Below are positions 1 through 9,159 of a stretch of 64,000 nt of DNA, one piece after another. The stretch is taken from positions 62,001 through 126,000 of the forward strand of contig CAVULN010000054.1 in assembly GCA_963742305.1 (NCBI GenBank), written 5' to 3'. Position 1 is the stretch's first letter. The number at the start of each line of letters is the position of its first letter. This DNA is from Roseiarcus sp963742305. Its GTDB lineage: Bacteria; Pseudomonadota; Alphaproteobacteria; Rhizobiales; Beijerinckiaceae. Below the pieces are notes generated by a model, which worked only from the letters and a program-made list of their open reading frames with translations, searched no databases and was not told where the DNA came from. The position numbers and the translations under genes were made by a program.

Positions 1-469
1 GTGCGACAGCCCGGCAGGCATCGAGAGAGGCGCGCTTCTGGCGATGCGGCACGCCGACCAGGCGATCGTGGTCGCCAATCCGGAAGTCTCCTCGGTCAGG
101 GACTCCGACCGCATCATCGGCCTCCTCGATTCGAAGACCCTGCGCGCCGAGCGCGGCGAGACGATGGAGAAGCAGCTCCTGCTCACCCGGTTCGATCCCG
201 TCCGCTCGAGTTCGGGCGAGATGCTTTCGATCGACGATGTGCTCGAGATTCTGTCGATCCCGCTGCTCGGCGTCATCCCCGAGAGCAGGGAGATCCTGCG
301 CGCCTCCAATACCGGAGCGCCGGTGACCATCAGCGCCGCGGTCGGCCGGGCTGGACAGGCCTATCTCGAGGCGGCGCGGCGCCTCGGCGGCGAGACGGCG
401 GCGCCGGTGACGGTCCCGGACGAGAAGAAGACCTTCTTCACCCGCCTGTTCGGCCGGAGGGCAGCATGA
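1..469 (+). CDS. minD: MinD, C-terminal part (cut by window edge)
   Basis: This is the C-terminal part of the septum-site ATPase MinD. Read from base 2, the frame gives CDSPAGIERGALLAMRHAD, the conserved MinD stretch around the switch II aspartate, followed by NPEVSSVRDSDRIIGLLDSK, a family hallmark. The C-terminus ends in a basic and hydrophobic stretch (TFFTRLFGRR) that fits the amphipathic membrane-targeting helix of MinD. The Walker A region and start lie outside the window. The stop codon overlaps the start of minE as ATGA, so the two are translationally coupled. MinD with MinC and MinE places the division site at mid-cell. Confidence 0.95.
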   Translation, partial: CDSPAGIERGALLAMRHADQAIVVANPEVSSVRDSDRIIGLLDSKTLRAERGETMEKQLLLTRFDPVRSSSGEMLSIDDVLEILSIPLLGVIPESREILRASNTGAPVTISAAVGRAGQAYLEAARRLGGETAAPVTVPDEKKTFFTRLFGRRAA

Positions 470-744
470 ACCTGTTGCGATTCCTCAAGCCCCGCGCCAC
501 CGCGCCCGTCGCGCGCGAGCGGCTGCAAATCCTGCTCGCGCACGAGCGCGCCGCCCTCGGCGAACGCGACCTTGTCGCCATCCTGCGCGACGAACTTCTG
601 GCCACCATCGCGCGTCACATCCAATTCGACCCGGAGAAGCTTTCGGTGAAGATGGAGCGCGCCGACTCCGTCTCGATGCTCGAAATCGACGTCGAGATTC
701 CGGGCGACAAGTTCAACGCGAGGACGCGGGCGTCCGCCGCATAG
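466..744 (+). CDS. minE: MinE, cell division topological specificity factor
   Basis: This 92-residue protein begins MNLLRFLKP and continues with ARERLQILLAHERA, the MinE membrane-targeting and MinD-stimulating segment. The C-terminal half (HIQFDPEKLSVKME, then SMLEIDVEIP) matches the dimeric topological specificity domain. Length is normal for the family. The ATG overlaps the minD stop. MinE stimulates MinD ATP hydrolysis and drives release of MinCD from mid-cell, so the pair acts together at the inner membrane. Confidence 0.95.
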   Translation: MNLLRFLKPRATAPVARERLQILLAHERAALGERDLVAILRDELLATIARHIQFDPEKLSVKMERADSVSMLEIDVEIPGDKFNARTRASAA

Positions 745-802
745 AGCGCGCTGCGAAGGAACCCGGTATTTCGCGAGAAAGCGCACGAAATCAAGAAATC
801 TG

Positions 803-838
803 GAGCCTGCTGCGATTCACTCAAATCACAGCAGGCTC
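803..838. terminator. Hairpin between convergent minE and larA
   Basis: A perfect 10-base stem, GAGCCTGCTG (803-812) and CAGCAGGCTC (829-838), with a 16-base loop lies between the convergent stops of minE and larA. There is no T run, so termination is inferred from position. It sits just after a GAAATCAAGAAATCTGGA stretch that resembles a second intergenic site near 23784. Confidence 0.5.
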
Positions 839-844
839 TTCAGC

Positions 845-2144
845 TCATCCCGCCTCGTAGAAGGGAACGACATAGGGCCCTTCCGGGATCACCGCCACCG
901 AAGGATCCCCGGCGCGGGCGATGCTGCGCGCGATCGCCTCGTCGAGGTCGGCGATCATCTCGACCCCGGTCAGCGCGCGTTCCTCGCCGGACAAACCGGT
1001 CGTATAGAGCGAGATTCTGCCCACGCGCATCGGCTTCATCTGCATCTCCGTCTGCCATTCGTCGACGTCGGCCAGCGACTTGGCGGTGAGCGTGGCGAGA
1101 AACCGCTCGGGCCCGAGCTCGATCAGGCGGCGCTGGGCGGCGCGAAATTCCTTGGAGCCGAACCCTTCCGAACATTCCGAAGCGACGATCAGCGAGCCGC
1201 CGGGCTCGAGAATGTCCATGGGCGTGACCATCCCCTTGATCGTTTGATAATAGGTCTTGTCGAGCGGATAGCCCGCCGAGGACGTCACCACCGTCTTGAA
1301 CTTGCGCCGCGCGGGCACGCGGATCGCGCCGGTCACGAATTCCACCGTGGCCGCATGGGCGGCGATGATCTCGCCGAAGTTGACGTAATTGAGATCGCGA
1401 TCGTCGTCGATGACTGTGTTGAGGCCATAGAGGTCGCCGAGCTGGCGCACGATCTCGAGCTGCTCTTCATGAAGCGGATTGCCGATGAGATTGCATTGAA
1501 CCGCGAGAGGATCTTCCATGAAGCGCGCGGAATGGAAGGTGCGGATCGTTTCGTGGTGGGCGACGCCGGGGGCGACGACCTTGCGGCCGCCGGACCAGCC
1601 GGCCATGAAATGCGGCTCGACCAGGCCGGTCGCGATGCGCAAATCCGCCTCGACGAAGCGGCGGTCAAGCTTGACCGGCGTTCCGCGCGTCGCGGTCAAG
1701 CCGAAATCGACGTGATCGGCGTCGTTGCGCGCATCGTGGTTCTCGATTTCGAACCCGCTCCATGACCCAGGGGTCGCCAATGAGTTCAGCCAGCTCCTCG
1801 CCGACATTGGGCCGATGCAGCCCGGTCGCGACCAGAATGAGGATGCGGTCGAGCGGGACGCCCGAGGCGACCAGGATCTCGACCATCGGCCGCAGGAAGA
1901 GGCGGTTGGGAACGGGCCGGGTGATGTCGCAAATCAGGATGCAGGCGCTTTTGCGTCCGCGGGCGAGTTCGGCCAAAGCCGGCGAGCCGACCGGCTCGAG
2001 CAGCGCCTGCCGGACCGCCGCTGCGGGATCGGCGATCTTCTCGAGCTTCCTCTTGGCGATCAGGGTCACTTCCGCCTGTCGCGGCATGTTGAGCTTGAGC
2101 TCGGCGCGGCCGTAGGCAATGGCGATCGGTTCGGAGACTGACAC
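845..2144 (-). CDS. larA: LarA-family nickel-pincer racemase/epimerase (one-base frameshift)
   Basis: This is a LarA-family 2-hydroxyacid racemase or epimerase. The residues 1-130 frame and the C-terminal 302-residue frame join if one G is removed from a GGG run (plus-strand C run, 1754-1756), giving about 432 residues, the normal length. Key residues line up with lactate racemase: R76 in DITRP, H110 in TGLHRP, then EPHFMAGWSGGRK with H178 and K188 (pincer-binding lysine), and H204 in RTFHS (nickel ligand). The spacings 178/188/204 equal those known for H174/K184/H200 of the Lactobacillus enzyme. The gene diverges from larC-larE-larB, which make its cofactor. Substrate is not determined; LarA homologues act on lactate, malate, aryl and sugar acids. 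Confidence 0.88.
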
Positions 2145-2244
2145 GGGGCGGCGCTCTCGCTTCGTTGGGCCTGGATCACCTTACCACAAAACGGCCGGAC
2201 CGGCGTTGTCGCCTCGTGTGGCCCCGCCCGAAGCCCGAGTGCGA

Positions 2245-2250
2245 TATAAT
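2245..2250 (+). promoter_or_regulatory. Candidate -10 element for larC-larE-larB
   Basis: A perfect TATAAT lies 44 bases upstream of the larC start in the 149-base gap between divergent larA and larC. No convincing -35 box is visible at 16-18 bases, so this is only a candidate promoter, possibly activator dependent. Confidence 0.35.
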
Positions 2251-2293
2251 TCATTTTCGAGATCGGCTCGCCGCGTCGAATTGGGAGCGCTTT

Positions 2294-3547
2294 TTGGACA
2301 TTCATCTCGATCCGCTCGGCGGCCTGTCCGGCGACATGTTCGTCGCGGCCCTCCTTGACGCCTTTCCCGAATACTGGCCGCACGTCGAGCAGGCGATCGC
2401 GTCGCTCGATCTTGGCGCCGAGGCCGAATGCCGGCTCATGGCCCATCGCGACCATGTCTTCGCCGGGCGCCGGTTTGCCGTCGGCTCGGACCCGGCGGCG
2501 CTGGACCCGTCGCCGCGCCGCCATGGCGATCACGACCACGCCCACAGGGCATGGGCCGACATTCGAGCCGCGCTCGACTGTTCGCCGCTCGACCCCGACG
2601 TGAAGACGCATGCGATCGCCATCTTCGAGCTGCTCGCTCAGGCCGAGGCTCAGGTGCATGGCCTCGAGGCTCGTTCGGTGACCTTTCATGAAGTCGGCGC
2701 CGTCGATTCGATTGTCGACATTGTCGCAGCGGCGCAATTGATCGCGCTGATCCGCGCCGATCGCTGGACCTCGGCGCCGCTGCCGATCGGATCGGGGCGG
2801 ATCAAGAGCGCGCATGGCGTTTTGCCCGTACCGGCGCCCGCCGCCGCGCTCCTCATGCGAGGCCTGCCCGTCATCGACGACGGCGTTCCGGGCGAGCGGG
2901 TGACGCCGACCGGCGCCGCGCTCGCCGCCTACCTCATCGACGCGGGCGCGCCGCTCGGCGGGGGTATTGGCCGACTCTCGCGAACCGGGGTCGGATTTGG
3001 CGCGCGATCGCTGCCGGGCGTCAGCAATTGCCTGCGCGCCCTCGTGTTCGAGGAAGCGGCGGCGGCGGTTGCGGGCCCGATCGGCCGCCGGCGCCTGGCG
3101 GTCGTCACATTCGAGGTCGACGATCAATGTCCGGAGGACCTCGCGATCGGACTGGACACTATCCGCGCGATGCAAGGCGTGCTCGACGTGACGCAGGGCG
3201 CCGTTGTCGGTAAGAAAGGCCGGATGGCGGCGCATGTGCAGATTCTGGCTGCGCCCGTTGAACTTGAAAATGTGATTGCGGCCTGTTTCGAGGAGACCAC
3301 GACCATCGGCTTGAGATACCAGCTGACGGAAGGCGCGGTCCTCAACCGCCGTCTCGATACCGTCGAGACCGGCGGCGAAAAGGTGCGGGTCAAGATCGTC
3401 GACCGGCCGGGGGGAGCGCAAAGCGCCAAGGCGGAGGCCGCCGACGTGGCGGGCCATCGCGGTCATCTCGCCCGCGCGCGTCTCAGGCGCAAGGCGGCAA
3501 AGCTTGCGCTTGACCCCGCGCGAACGGAACCTGAAGGACGCCGATGA
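2294..3547 (+). CDS. larC: LarC, nickel insertion protein for the pincer cofactor
   Basis: LarC inserts nickel into pyridinium-3,5-bisthiocarboxylic acid mononucleotide in a CTP-dependent way. The start chosen is TTG at 2294, preceded by GGGAGC five bases away; translation then opens DIHLDPLGGLSGDMFVAALL, the conserved LarC N-terminus. A histidine-rich segment near residues 78-90 (RRHGDHDHAHRAW) suits metal handling. The C-terminal domain (VTFEVDDQCPEDLAIGLD) corresponds to the LarC2 part. Unlike lactobacilli, where larC1 and larC2 are joined by ribosomal frameshifting, the gene here is one continuous frame of 417 residues. The stop overlaps larE as ATGA. Confidence 0.9.
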   Translation: MDIHLDPLGGLSGDMFVAALLDAFPEYWPHVEQAIASLDLGAEAECRLMAHRDHVFAGRRFAVGSDPAALDPSPRRHGDHDHAHRAWADIRAALDCSPLDPDVKTHAIAIFELLAQAEAQVHGLEARSVTFHEVGAVDSIVDIVAAAQLIALIRADRWTSAPLPIGSGRIKSAHGVLPVPAPAAALLMRGLPVIDDGVPGERVTPTGAALAAYLIDAGAPLGGGIGRLSRTGVGFGARSLPGVSNCLRALVFEEAAAAVAGPIGRRRLAVVTFEVDDQCPEDLAIGLDTIRAMQGVLDVTQGAVVGKKGRMAAHVQILAAPVELENVIAACFEETTTIGLRYQLTEGAVLNRRLDTVETGGEKVRVKIVDRPGGAQSAKAEAADVAGHRGHLARARLRRKAAKLALDPARTEPEGRR

Positions 3548-4395
3548 CTCGGCCGAGCGACTCCCTCGGATTTCAGGGGCGCCAGGAGAGCGGGAGCGTC
3601 GCGGCGCGATTGGCCGCCGTTCTGTCGAACATGGAGGGGCCCCTCGCGGTCGCTGTCAGCGGCGGCGTGGACAGCGTCACGCTCGCGACCTTCGCCCATC
3701 GCGCCGGCGGCGGGCGCGTCGAGATGTTTCACGCCGTCTCGCCCGCGGTGCCGGAGGAAGCGACCGCCCGCGTGCGCGAGCTTGCAGCAAATGAAGGCTG
3801 GCGCCTGCGGATCGTCGACGCGGGGGAATTCGCCGACGCGAACTATCTCGCCAATCCGGTCGATCGCTGCTTCTTCTGCAAGACCAATCTCTACGGCTGC
3901 ATCGCCCGCTTGACCGATGCGCAGATTCTCTCCGGCGCCAATCTCGACGATCTCAAGGACTATCGGCCGGGGCTCAAGGCCGCTGAGCGCCATTCCGTCC
4001 GTCATCCCTATGTCGAGGCCAGGATCGACAAGAAGGCCGTGCGCGCGCTCGCGCGCGAACTGGGCCTCGGCGCCTTGTCCGAACTGCCGGCGTCGCCCTG
4101 CCTTTCGAGCCGGGTCGAGACGGGCCTCGCGATCCGCGCCGAGGTCTTGCACGCGATCCATGCGGTCGAGCGCGGCATCGCCCGGGATTTTCCGGCTGCG
4201 ACCGTCCGCTGCCGCGTCCGGGCCGGGCGTGTGGTGATCGAGCTTGATCCCGAAACGCTCGCTGCGATCGCGGGTCCGCGCGAGGACGAGGCTCGCGCCG
4301 AAGCGGCCCTGGTCTTCGCCGGGATTGCCGAGACGGCCGATCTCAGGTTCGAGCCTTATCGCCTCGGCAGCGCCTTCGTGCATTCGCGCGCATGA
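3544..4395 (+). CDS. larE: LarE, ATP-dependent sacrificial sulfur transferase
   Basis: LarE converts the two carboxylates of the LarB product to thiocarboxylates. The 283-residue protein has the PP-loop SGGVDSV near residue 40 and the downstream block ELPASPCLSSRVETG. The cysteine in PCLSSR matches the position of the sulfur-donating cysteine of the single-cysteine LarE type. A second cysteine cluster (DRCFFCKTN) is also present. It overlaps larC and larB by 4 bases on each side, so the three cofactor genes form a tightly coupled operon. Confidence 0.92.
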   Translation: MTRPSDSLGFQGRQESGSVAARLAAVLSNMEGPLAVAVSGGVDSVTLATFAHRAGGGRVEMFHAVSPAVPEEATARVRELAANEGWRLRIVDAGEFADANYLANPVDRCFFCKTNLYGCIARLTDAQILSGANLDDLKDYRPGLKAAERHSVRHPYVEARIDKKAVRALARELGLGALSELPASPCLSSRVETGLAIRAEVLHAIHAVERGIARDFPAATVRCRVRAGRVVIELDPETLAAIAGPREDEARAEAALVFAGIAETADLRFEPYRLGSAFVHSRA

Positions 4396-5102
4396 GCGGA
4401 GACTTCAAACTCGATTTTGAGCGCCGAGCGAGAATCGGCCTGGACGAAGCCCTGTTCTGCGAAAGCAAGACAGTCGACCAGATTTCCGCGATCGTCGACG
4501 CCGTGAAGGCGAAGACGGGCCGGATGCTGCTCACCCGTCTCGATCAATCGAAGCATGAGGCCCTGCTCGCGCGTCACGGCGCCAGCCTCGAATTCGATTC
4601 CCTCTCCCGCACGGCCATTCTCGGCAAGCCTCATCGGGCGCTGCGCACGGCGACGGTGGCGATCGTCATGGCCGGAACATCCGATCTGCCGGCCGGCCGC
4701 GAGGCGGCGCGGACGTTCGGCTTCGCCGGTCAGCCTTATCGCGAATATACGGACGTCGGCGTTGCGGGCCTCTGGCGCCTGCTCGAACGGATCGACGAGA
4801 TCCGATCCTCTCCTGTCGTCATCGTGGCCGCGGGCATGGACGCGGCGCTGGTCAGCGTCGTCGGCGGCCTGGTCCCAGGCGCGGTCATCGCGTTGCCGAC
4901 ATCGGTCGGCTACGGCGTCGCGCGCGGCGGCGAAACCGCTTTGCACGCGGCGCTCGCGAGTTGCGCGCCCGGAATCACGGCGGTCAATATCGACAATGGC
5001 TATGGCGCCGCTTGCGCGGCCTTGCGGATAACGCGCGCCGTTGGGACGCCCCAAAGCGCGGCGGAACAAATTCTGGCTGCGGCCAGGGCCGAACCGAATT
5101 GA
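4392..5102 (+). CDS. larB: LarB, nicotinic acid adenine dinucleotide carboxylase/hydrolase
   Basis: LarB carries out the first step of pincer cofactor synthesis, carboxylating and hydrolysing nicotinic acid adenine dinucleotide. The 236-residue protein has a distinct N-terminal half and a C-terminal PurE-like half containing VMAGTSDLPAGREAART and ALPTSVGYGVARGG, followed by VNIDNGYGAA. These are typical of LarB. It is the last gene of the larC-larE-larB operon and is followed by a strong hairpin. Its presence with LarC and LarE means the organism can make the cofactor that larA needs. Confidence 0.92.
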   Translation: MSGDFKLDFERRARIGLDEALFCESKTVDQISAIVDAVKAKTGRMLLTRLDQSKHEALLARHGASLEFDSLSRTAILGKPHRALRTATVAIVMAGTSDLPAGREAARTFGFAGQPYREYTDVGVAGLWRLLERIDEIRSSPVVIVAAGMDAALVSVVGGLVPGAVIALPTSVGYGVARGGETALHAALASCAPGITAVNIDNGYGAACAALRITRAVGTPQSAAEQILAAARAEPN

Positions 5103-5110
5103 GCAGGTTT

Positions 5111-5137
5111 GCGGCTCCGGCTTTGGGCCGGAGCCGC
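5111..5137. terminator. Strong hairpin between convergent larB and sugar-binding protein gene
   Basis: GCGGCTCCGGC (5111-5121) pairs perfectly with GCCGGAGCCGC (5127-5137) around a 5-base loop. The 11-pair GC-rich stem sits 8 bases after larB and 6 bases before the stop of the facing gene, which suits a bidirectional terminator, though there is no clear T run. Confidence 0.6.
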
Positions 5138-5143
5138 GCGCCG

Positions 5144-6121
5144 CTATTTCTTCAGCTCGTTCGCAAACACGGTCTGGGTGATGGTCGGCAGGACCTCATC
5201 GAGGTTCTTCTGCGACACGGCGATGATCGGCACCAGAATCTGCTTCGGCGGCGTCTTGCCGTCGAGGTGATCGAACATGGCTTGCGCCGAGCGCACACCC
5301 ATGAGGTAGGGCTGCTGCATCCCCGAGGCGACGATCTTGCCCTGACGGATAAGGTCGACGAACTCGGGCACCCCGTCAAAGGCGGCGAGAAGCACTGTAT
5401 CCTGTCTGTGCGCCGCCTGGATCGCCCGCACCGCGCCGAGGGTCGGGGTATCCGTCTGAACGAAGATCGCGTGCAGGTCGGGGTGTGCGGTCAGCATGTC
5501 CTGCACGTATTTGAACGTTTCGTCGGCCGTGTAGCGCTGCATCTGGCTGAGCGCGACTTCCTCGATGCCGCCGTTCTCCTTCATTGCATCGCGAAAGCCC
5601 TTGGTGCGCGCCTTGCCGTTGTTGCGCGCGAGCGAGATCGTGACCAGACCGACCGGCCCCTTATCCCAATGGTGCTCCTTGAGCGCGGCGGCCAGCGCGA
5701 CCCCGGTGTCATGCGCGCCCTTCTCATTGTCGGAAATGATGAAGGAGACATAGTTGCCCGAGACGGTGCCAATATCGGCGATCACCACGGGAATATTCGC
5801 CTTCTCCGCCAGGCTCAGCACGCTCGGCGCCGTCGAGGAATTGGTCGGCGAGATGAGGATGCCGTCAACCTTCCGGGCGATGGCGTCCTGAGCGTTCTTG
5901 AGCTGCGTTGCTGCATCGTTACGCGAGTCATAGTTGGTCACGGTCGAATTGTGCTTCTTCGCCTCGTCCGCGATGCCGGCGGCAAGGTAGCGCCAGAAAG
6001 GCAGGTCCAGCCCCGGCGTCAGATAGGCGAAGCGGCGCTCCTTGTCCTGGGCGTGAACCGGCCCGGCCAACCCGACCGCGATGAGGGCCGCGATGACCGC
6101 GCCCAAGCATTTGCTTTTCAT
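5144..6121 (-). CDS. Periplasmic sugar-binding protein (ribose/xylose type) of ABC transporter
   Basis: A periplasmic-binding-protein-like protein of the RbsB group (Peripla_BP_4). The start at 6121 follows GGGAGGAAGCGAC and gives a Sec signal peptide (MKSKCLGAVIAALIAVGLAG, cleavage probably after PVHA). The mature part has the family features: DLPFWRYLAAGIADEAKK, the DGILISPTN hinge, and AAFDGVPEFVDLI near the C-terminus. It is the last gene of a minus-strand operon with the permease, ATPase and tetronate genes, so the ligand is probably a sugar acid or polyol catabolised by those enzymes. The exact ligand is inferred only from context. Confidence 0.88.
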   Translation of the reverse strand: MKSKCLGAVIAALIAVGLAGPVHAQDKERRFAYLTPGLDLPFWRYLAAGIADEAKKHNSTVTNYDSRNDAATQLKNAQDAIARKVDGILISPTNSSTAPSVLSLAEKANIPVVIADIGTVSGNYVSFIISDNEKGAHDTGVALAAALKEHHWDKGPVGLVTISLARNNGKARTKGFRDAMKENGGIEEVALSQMQRYTADETFKYVQDMLTAHPDLHAIFVQTDTPTLGAVRAIQAAHRQDTVLLAAFDGVPEFVDLIRQGKIVASGMQQPYLMGVRSAQAMFDHLDGKTPPKQILVPIIAVSQKNLDEVLPTITQTVFANELKK

Positions 6122-6175
6122 GTCGCTTCCTCCCTGATGCTCCGCCGCCCATCCCTCTGACCCGTCGTCAGCTCC

Positions 6176-6191
6176 CGCCGCCCGGGCGGCG
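6176..6191. promoter_or_regulatory. Perfect GC palindrome between permease and binding-protein genes
   Basis: CGCCGCCC at 6176-6183 meets its reverse complement GGGCGGCG at 6184-6191 in the 102-base gap between the permease and the binding-protein gene. A hairpin here could act in mRNA processing, allowing the binding protein, usually needed in excess, to be expressed differently. This role is inference. Confidence 0.35.
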
Positions 6192-6223
6192 CGGGCGGCG
6201 GCGATTCCGTTCAAGCGTCCGGT

Positions 6224-7234
6224 TCAAACCTCATCGTCTTCCGAGCGGCGCATGCCCTCGCGCGCGCTCAAGAAACGCTCGAGCAGGACGGCGGCGATGA
6301 TGATCGCCCCGATCGCGGTCCCTTGCCAATAGGGATTGACGTTGAGGAGATTGAGGCCGTTGCGGATGAGAACCATGATCAGGACGCCGATGAAGGTGCC
6401 GATGATCGTGCCGCGTCCGCCGAAAAGGCTTGCCCCGCCGATCACCACGCCGGCGATCGTGTCGAGCTCGAGCCCAGTCCCGGCGATCGGGTCGATCGAG
6501 AGAATGCGAGCGGCAAGAAAAACGGCGGCCACCGCGCTCAAGGCGCCCGAGATGACGTAGACGAGAATGCTGTAGAAATCGACGCGCAACCCCGCTGCGC
6601 GCGCCGCCTCCGCATTGGATCCGATCGCGTAGATCGTACGCCCGCCCTTGGTGAACGTGAGATAGTACCAGGCAAGGGCATAGAGGATCAGCAGGACCAG
6701 AAAGTTGATCGGCAGGCCGAACAGGCTCTCGCTCGCGAGATTCGCCAAGGACTCCGGCAACTGGGTGATCGAGTTCGCGCCGCTGAGCACGTAGGCCATG
6801 CTGCGGCCGATCGACATCATGCCCAAGGTCACGATGAAGGCGGCGACCCGCCCCTTGGTGATGATGAAGCCGTTCACGAAGCCGGCGAGACCGCCGGCGA
6901 GGATGGCCGCCACGATAGCCAGAGGCAGCGGCAGAGCGGCGAGCGCAAGGCCGAAGATGATCCCCGTCGCGCCGGAGAGAGAGCCCACCGACAGATCGAT
7001 GCCGCCGATCAGGATCACGAAAGTCTGGCCGATCGCCACGATCCCCGTGATCACCGACTGATCCATCAGGTTGAGGATGTTGTTGAGGGTGAAGAAATAG
7101 GGCGAGATCAGCGAGAGCACGATCGAGAGCAGCGCCAGCAGCGCCAACATGCGCAGTTCAAGCCGGGCGCCGCGAAAAAGCCGGCGAATCGCCGCAGGAG
7201 GCCGGCGCGGCGCGATCTTGATTCCAGTCGCCAT
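6224..7234 (-). CDS. Sugar ABC transporter permease, RbsC-like
   Basis: A 336-residue inner-membrane permease of the ribose/xylose/AraH group. It has a basic N-terminus, then about eight to ten hydrophobic segments including IGQTFVILIGGIDLSVGSL, the strongly conserved RbsC motif, and GLVIGGASLFGGRGTI-like sequence (VVIGGASLFGGRGTIIGTF) near the C-terminus. Its ATG overlaps the TAA of the upstream ATPase gene (TAATG), so translation is coupled. It forms the channel for the substrate delivered by the binding protein. Confidence 0.92.
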   Translation of the reverse strand: MATGIKIAPRRPPAAIRRLFRGARLELRMLALLALLSIVLSLISPYFFTLNNILNLMDQSVITGIVAIGQTFVILIGGIDLSVGSLSGATGIIFGLALAALPLPLAIVAAILAGGLAGFVNGFIITKGRVAAFIVTLGMMSIGRSMAYVLSGANSITQLPESLANLASESLFGLPINFLVLLILYALAWYYLTFTKGGRTIYAIGSNAEAARAAGLRVDFYSILVYVISGALSAVAAVFLAARILSIDPIAGTGLELDTIAGVVIGGASLFGGRGTIIGTFIGVLIMVLIRNGLNLLNVNPYWQGTAIGAIIIAAVLLERFLSAREGMRRSEDDEV

Positions 7235-9159
7235 TAGCGACCTCCGCTCGCCGCCATCGCAGCGGCGGCCGGTTCCGATCGGACGATGCGCTCCACCTCG
7301 CGCGGATCCGGCTGGACTGCGCCCGCGGGAAGCGTCAGGCCCACATAGCCGAGATCATGCCCGCGATGGCCGCGCAGCGGGACCAGGAGGCTCGCTCCCG
7401 CCGGTTCGGTCAGGAATTGCCGGGGCCGCTCGCGAAGCGCCCGCGGGGTCCGGGCAGCTTCGATCTCAGGAAAGGTCCCGCGCGAGAAGCCGATGTCCGG
7501 CGCGTTCTCCGCCGCGACCGAGTCGAAACAATAGAGACGATCGCCCTCGACCAGAATCCAGTAGGCGACGCCGCCGAACCGGCGCACAAGCTCTTCCAGC
7601 AGGACATGCGTCGCCTCGGCCGAAGTGCGCGGCGCCGCGAACATGGCAAGCTTCTCAACGTCGACCAGCGCGCTCGGGATGCTGGTCACATCCGCCCCGT
7701 CGCTCACCACCACGATCCGGTCCGAGACGCCGATGACCTCCTCGAAGTCGGACGAGACAAGCAGCACCCCCATCCCCCCGTGGGCCAGCCGCCGGATCAT
7801 CGCATAAACGACGCTGCGCGTCCCGATGTCGACGCCCCGGGTCGGCTCATCGAGGATCAAGAGCCTGGGCGACATCAAAATCCATCGCGCCAGCACGACC
7901 TTCTGCTGCATCCCGCCCGAGAGCGTCAGGACGCCGTCGTCAAGGATGCGCGCCGGAAGGCCGAGCTCATCCATGAGCTGAGCGATCCTCACGCGCTCGT
8001 CGTCATAACCGAGGCCAAAGCCGGACGCGCGCCCGAGATGGGCGAGAAGCAGGTTCTCGCGCACGCTGAAATCCGGCACGAGGCCCTGCCGGCGACGGTC
8101 CTCGGGGATGAAGCCGACGCCCGCGCCGACGGCGTCCCTCGGCGCTCCCGGCCGGTACGGCTCGCCAGCGAGGCGCACGGCGCCGCCCTCGATCCTTCTC
8201 AGGCCGAACAGGGCCTCGACGCATTCGGAGCGTCCGGCGCCCACGAGCCCGGCAAGCCCCAGAATTTCGCCCGCAGCGACAGTGAACGAAATGTCCTTGA
8301 CCCGCGGCGGCGCAGCGAGATGCTCGACCTCGAGCACCGGAGCGCCGCTCCTGCGCGCTCCTCGTCCCGCCGCGCCGTGCGCATAGATGTCGGCGATCTC
8401 GCGGCCGACCATCAGCCGCACCAGTTCCGCCGGACGCATGTCCGTCGTCGCCGCCGCGTTGGCGACCACGCGGCCTTCGCGGAAAACCGTGATCCGGTCG
8501 GTGATCTCGAAAATCTCCTCCAGACGATGCGAGACGAAGACGAGCGCCTTTCCCTGCTGGACAAGCAGCCGCATCACGTCGAACAGCCGGTCCACCTCGT
8601 TGGGCGAGAAGGATGCAGTCGGCTCGTCGAAGATGATGATCCTGGCGTCGATCGCCAGCGCCTTCAGAATCTCGACCATCTGGCGCTGGCTCGCCGAAAG
8701 GTCGCGCAAGACCGCGTGCAGCGGCAGGTGTCCGCGCTGGCCGAACTGGTCGAGCAGCGCGTTCGCGCGCGCGGCGAGCCGGCTCCACGAAAGCCTGCCG
8801 GGCGCGCCGAACTCCGGCAGGTAGATGTTCTCGATGACGCTCAGGTCGGGCGCGAGGCTCGTCTCCTGCATCACGATCGCGACACCGGCGCGGATCGCTT
8901 CGCGCGCCGAGGCGAAGCGCGCGGGCGCGCCAAAGAGTCTGATCTCGCCGCGATCGGCGGAGAGGTGGCCGGAGACGATCCGCGAGAAGGTGGACTTGCC
9001 GGCGCCATTGGCGCCCACGAGCGCGTGAATCTCGCCTGGGCGAAGCGAGAACGCGACCCCCGACAGCGCCTGCGTGCGTCCGAACGCTTTCCAGACGCCG
9101 CTCGCCTCAAGCGCGGTCGTATGGCCGCCTTCGGCGCCCGCTGCTTGAGCCGTCGTCAT
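7234..9159 (-). CDS. Sugar ABC transporter ATPase with two NBDs and extra C-terminal domain
   Basis: The energising subunit of the transporter, 641 residues from the ATG at 9159 that overlaps the otnI stop (ATGA). NBD1 has a Walker A (GANGAGKST) and IIIFDEPTAS; NBD2 has the degenerate GLVGAGRSE expected for this family, then LSGGMQQKVVLARW and LLILDEPTRGVD. Normal RbsA/XylG proteins are about 500 residues. This one continues for some 130 residues after VVSDGADVTSI with a segment (LLEELVRRFGG, AYWILVEGDRLYCFDS, SLLVPLRGHRGHDLGYVGLTL) whose helix and strand pattern resembles a GAF domain. The extension is clearly in frame; the GAF label is inference. Confidence 0.9.
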   Translation of the reverse strand: MTTAQAAGAEGGHTTALEASGVWKAFGRTQALSGVAFSLRPGEIHALVGANGAGKSTFSRIVSGHLSADRGEIRLFGAPARFASAREAIRAGVAIVMQETSLAPDLSVIENIYLPEFGAPGRLSWSRLAARANALLDQFGQRGHLPLHAVLRDLSASQRQMVEILKALAIDARIIIFDEPTASFSPNEVDRLFDVMRLLVQQGKALVFVSHRLEEIFEITDRITVFREGRVVANAAATTDMRPAELVRLMVGREIADIYAHGAAGRGARRSGAPVLEVEHLAAPPRVKDISFTVAAGEILGLAGLVGAGRSECVEALFGLRRIEGGAVRLAGEPYRPGAPRDAVGAGVGFIPEDRRRQGLVPDFSVRENLLLAHLGRASGFGLGYDDERVRIAQLMDELGLPARILDDGVLTLSGGMQQKVVLARWILMSPRLLILDEPTRGVDIGTRSVVYAMIRRLAHGGMGVLLVSSDFEEVIGVSDRIVVVSDGADVTSIPSALVDVEKLAMFAAPRTSAEATHVLLEELVRRFGGVAYWILVEGDRLYCFDSVAAENAPDIGFSRGTFPEIEAARTPRALRERPRQFLTEPAGASLLVPLRGHRGHDLGYVGLTLPAGAVQPDPREVERIVRSEPAAAAMAASGGR

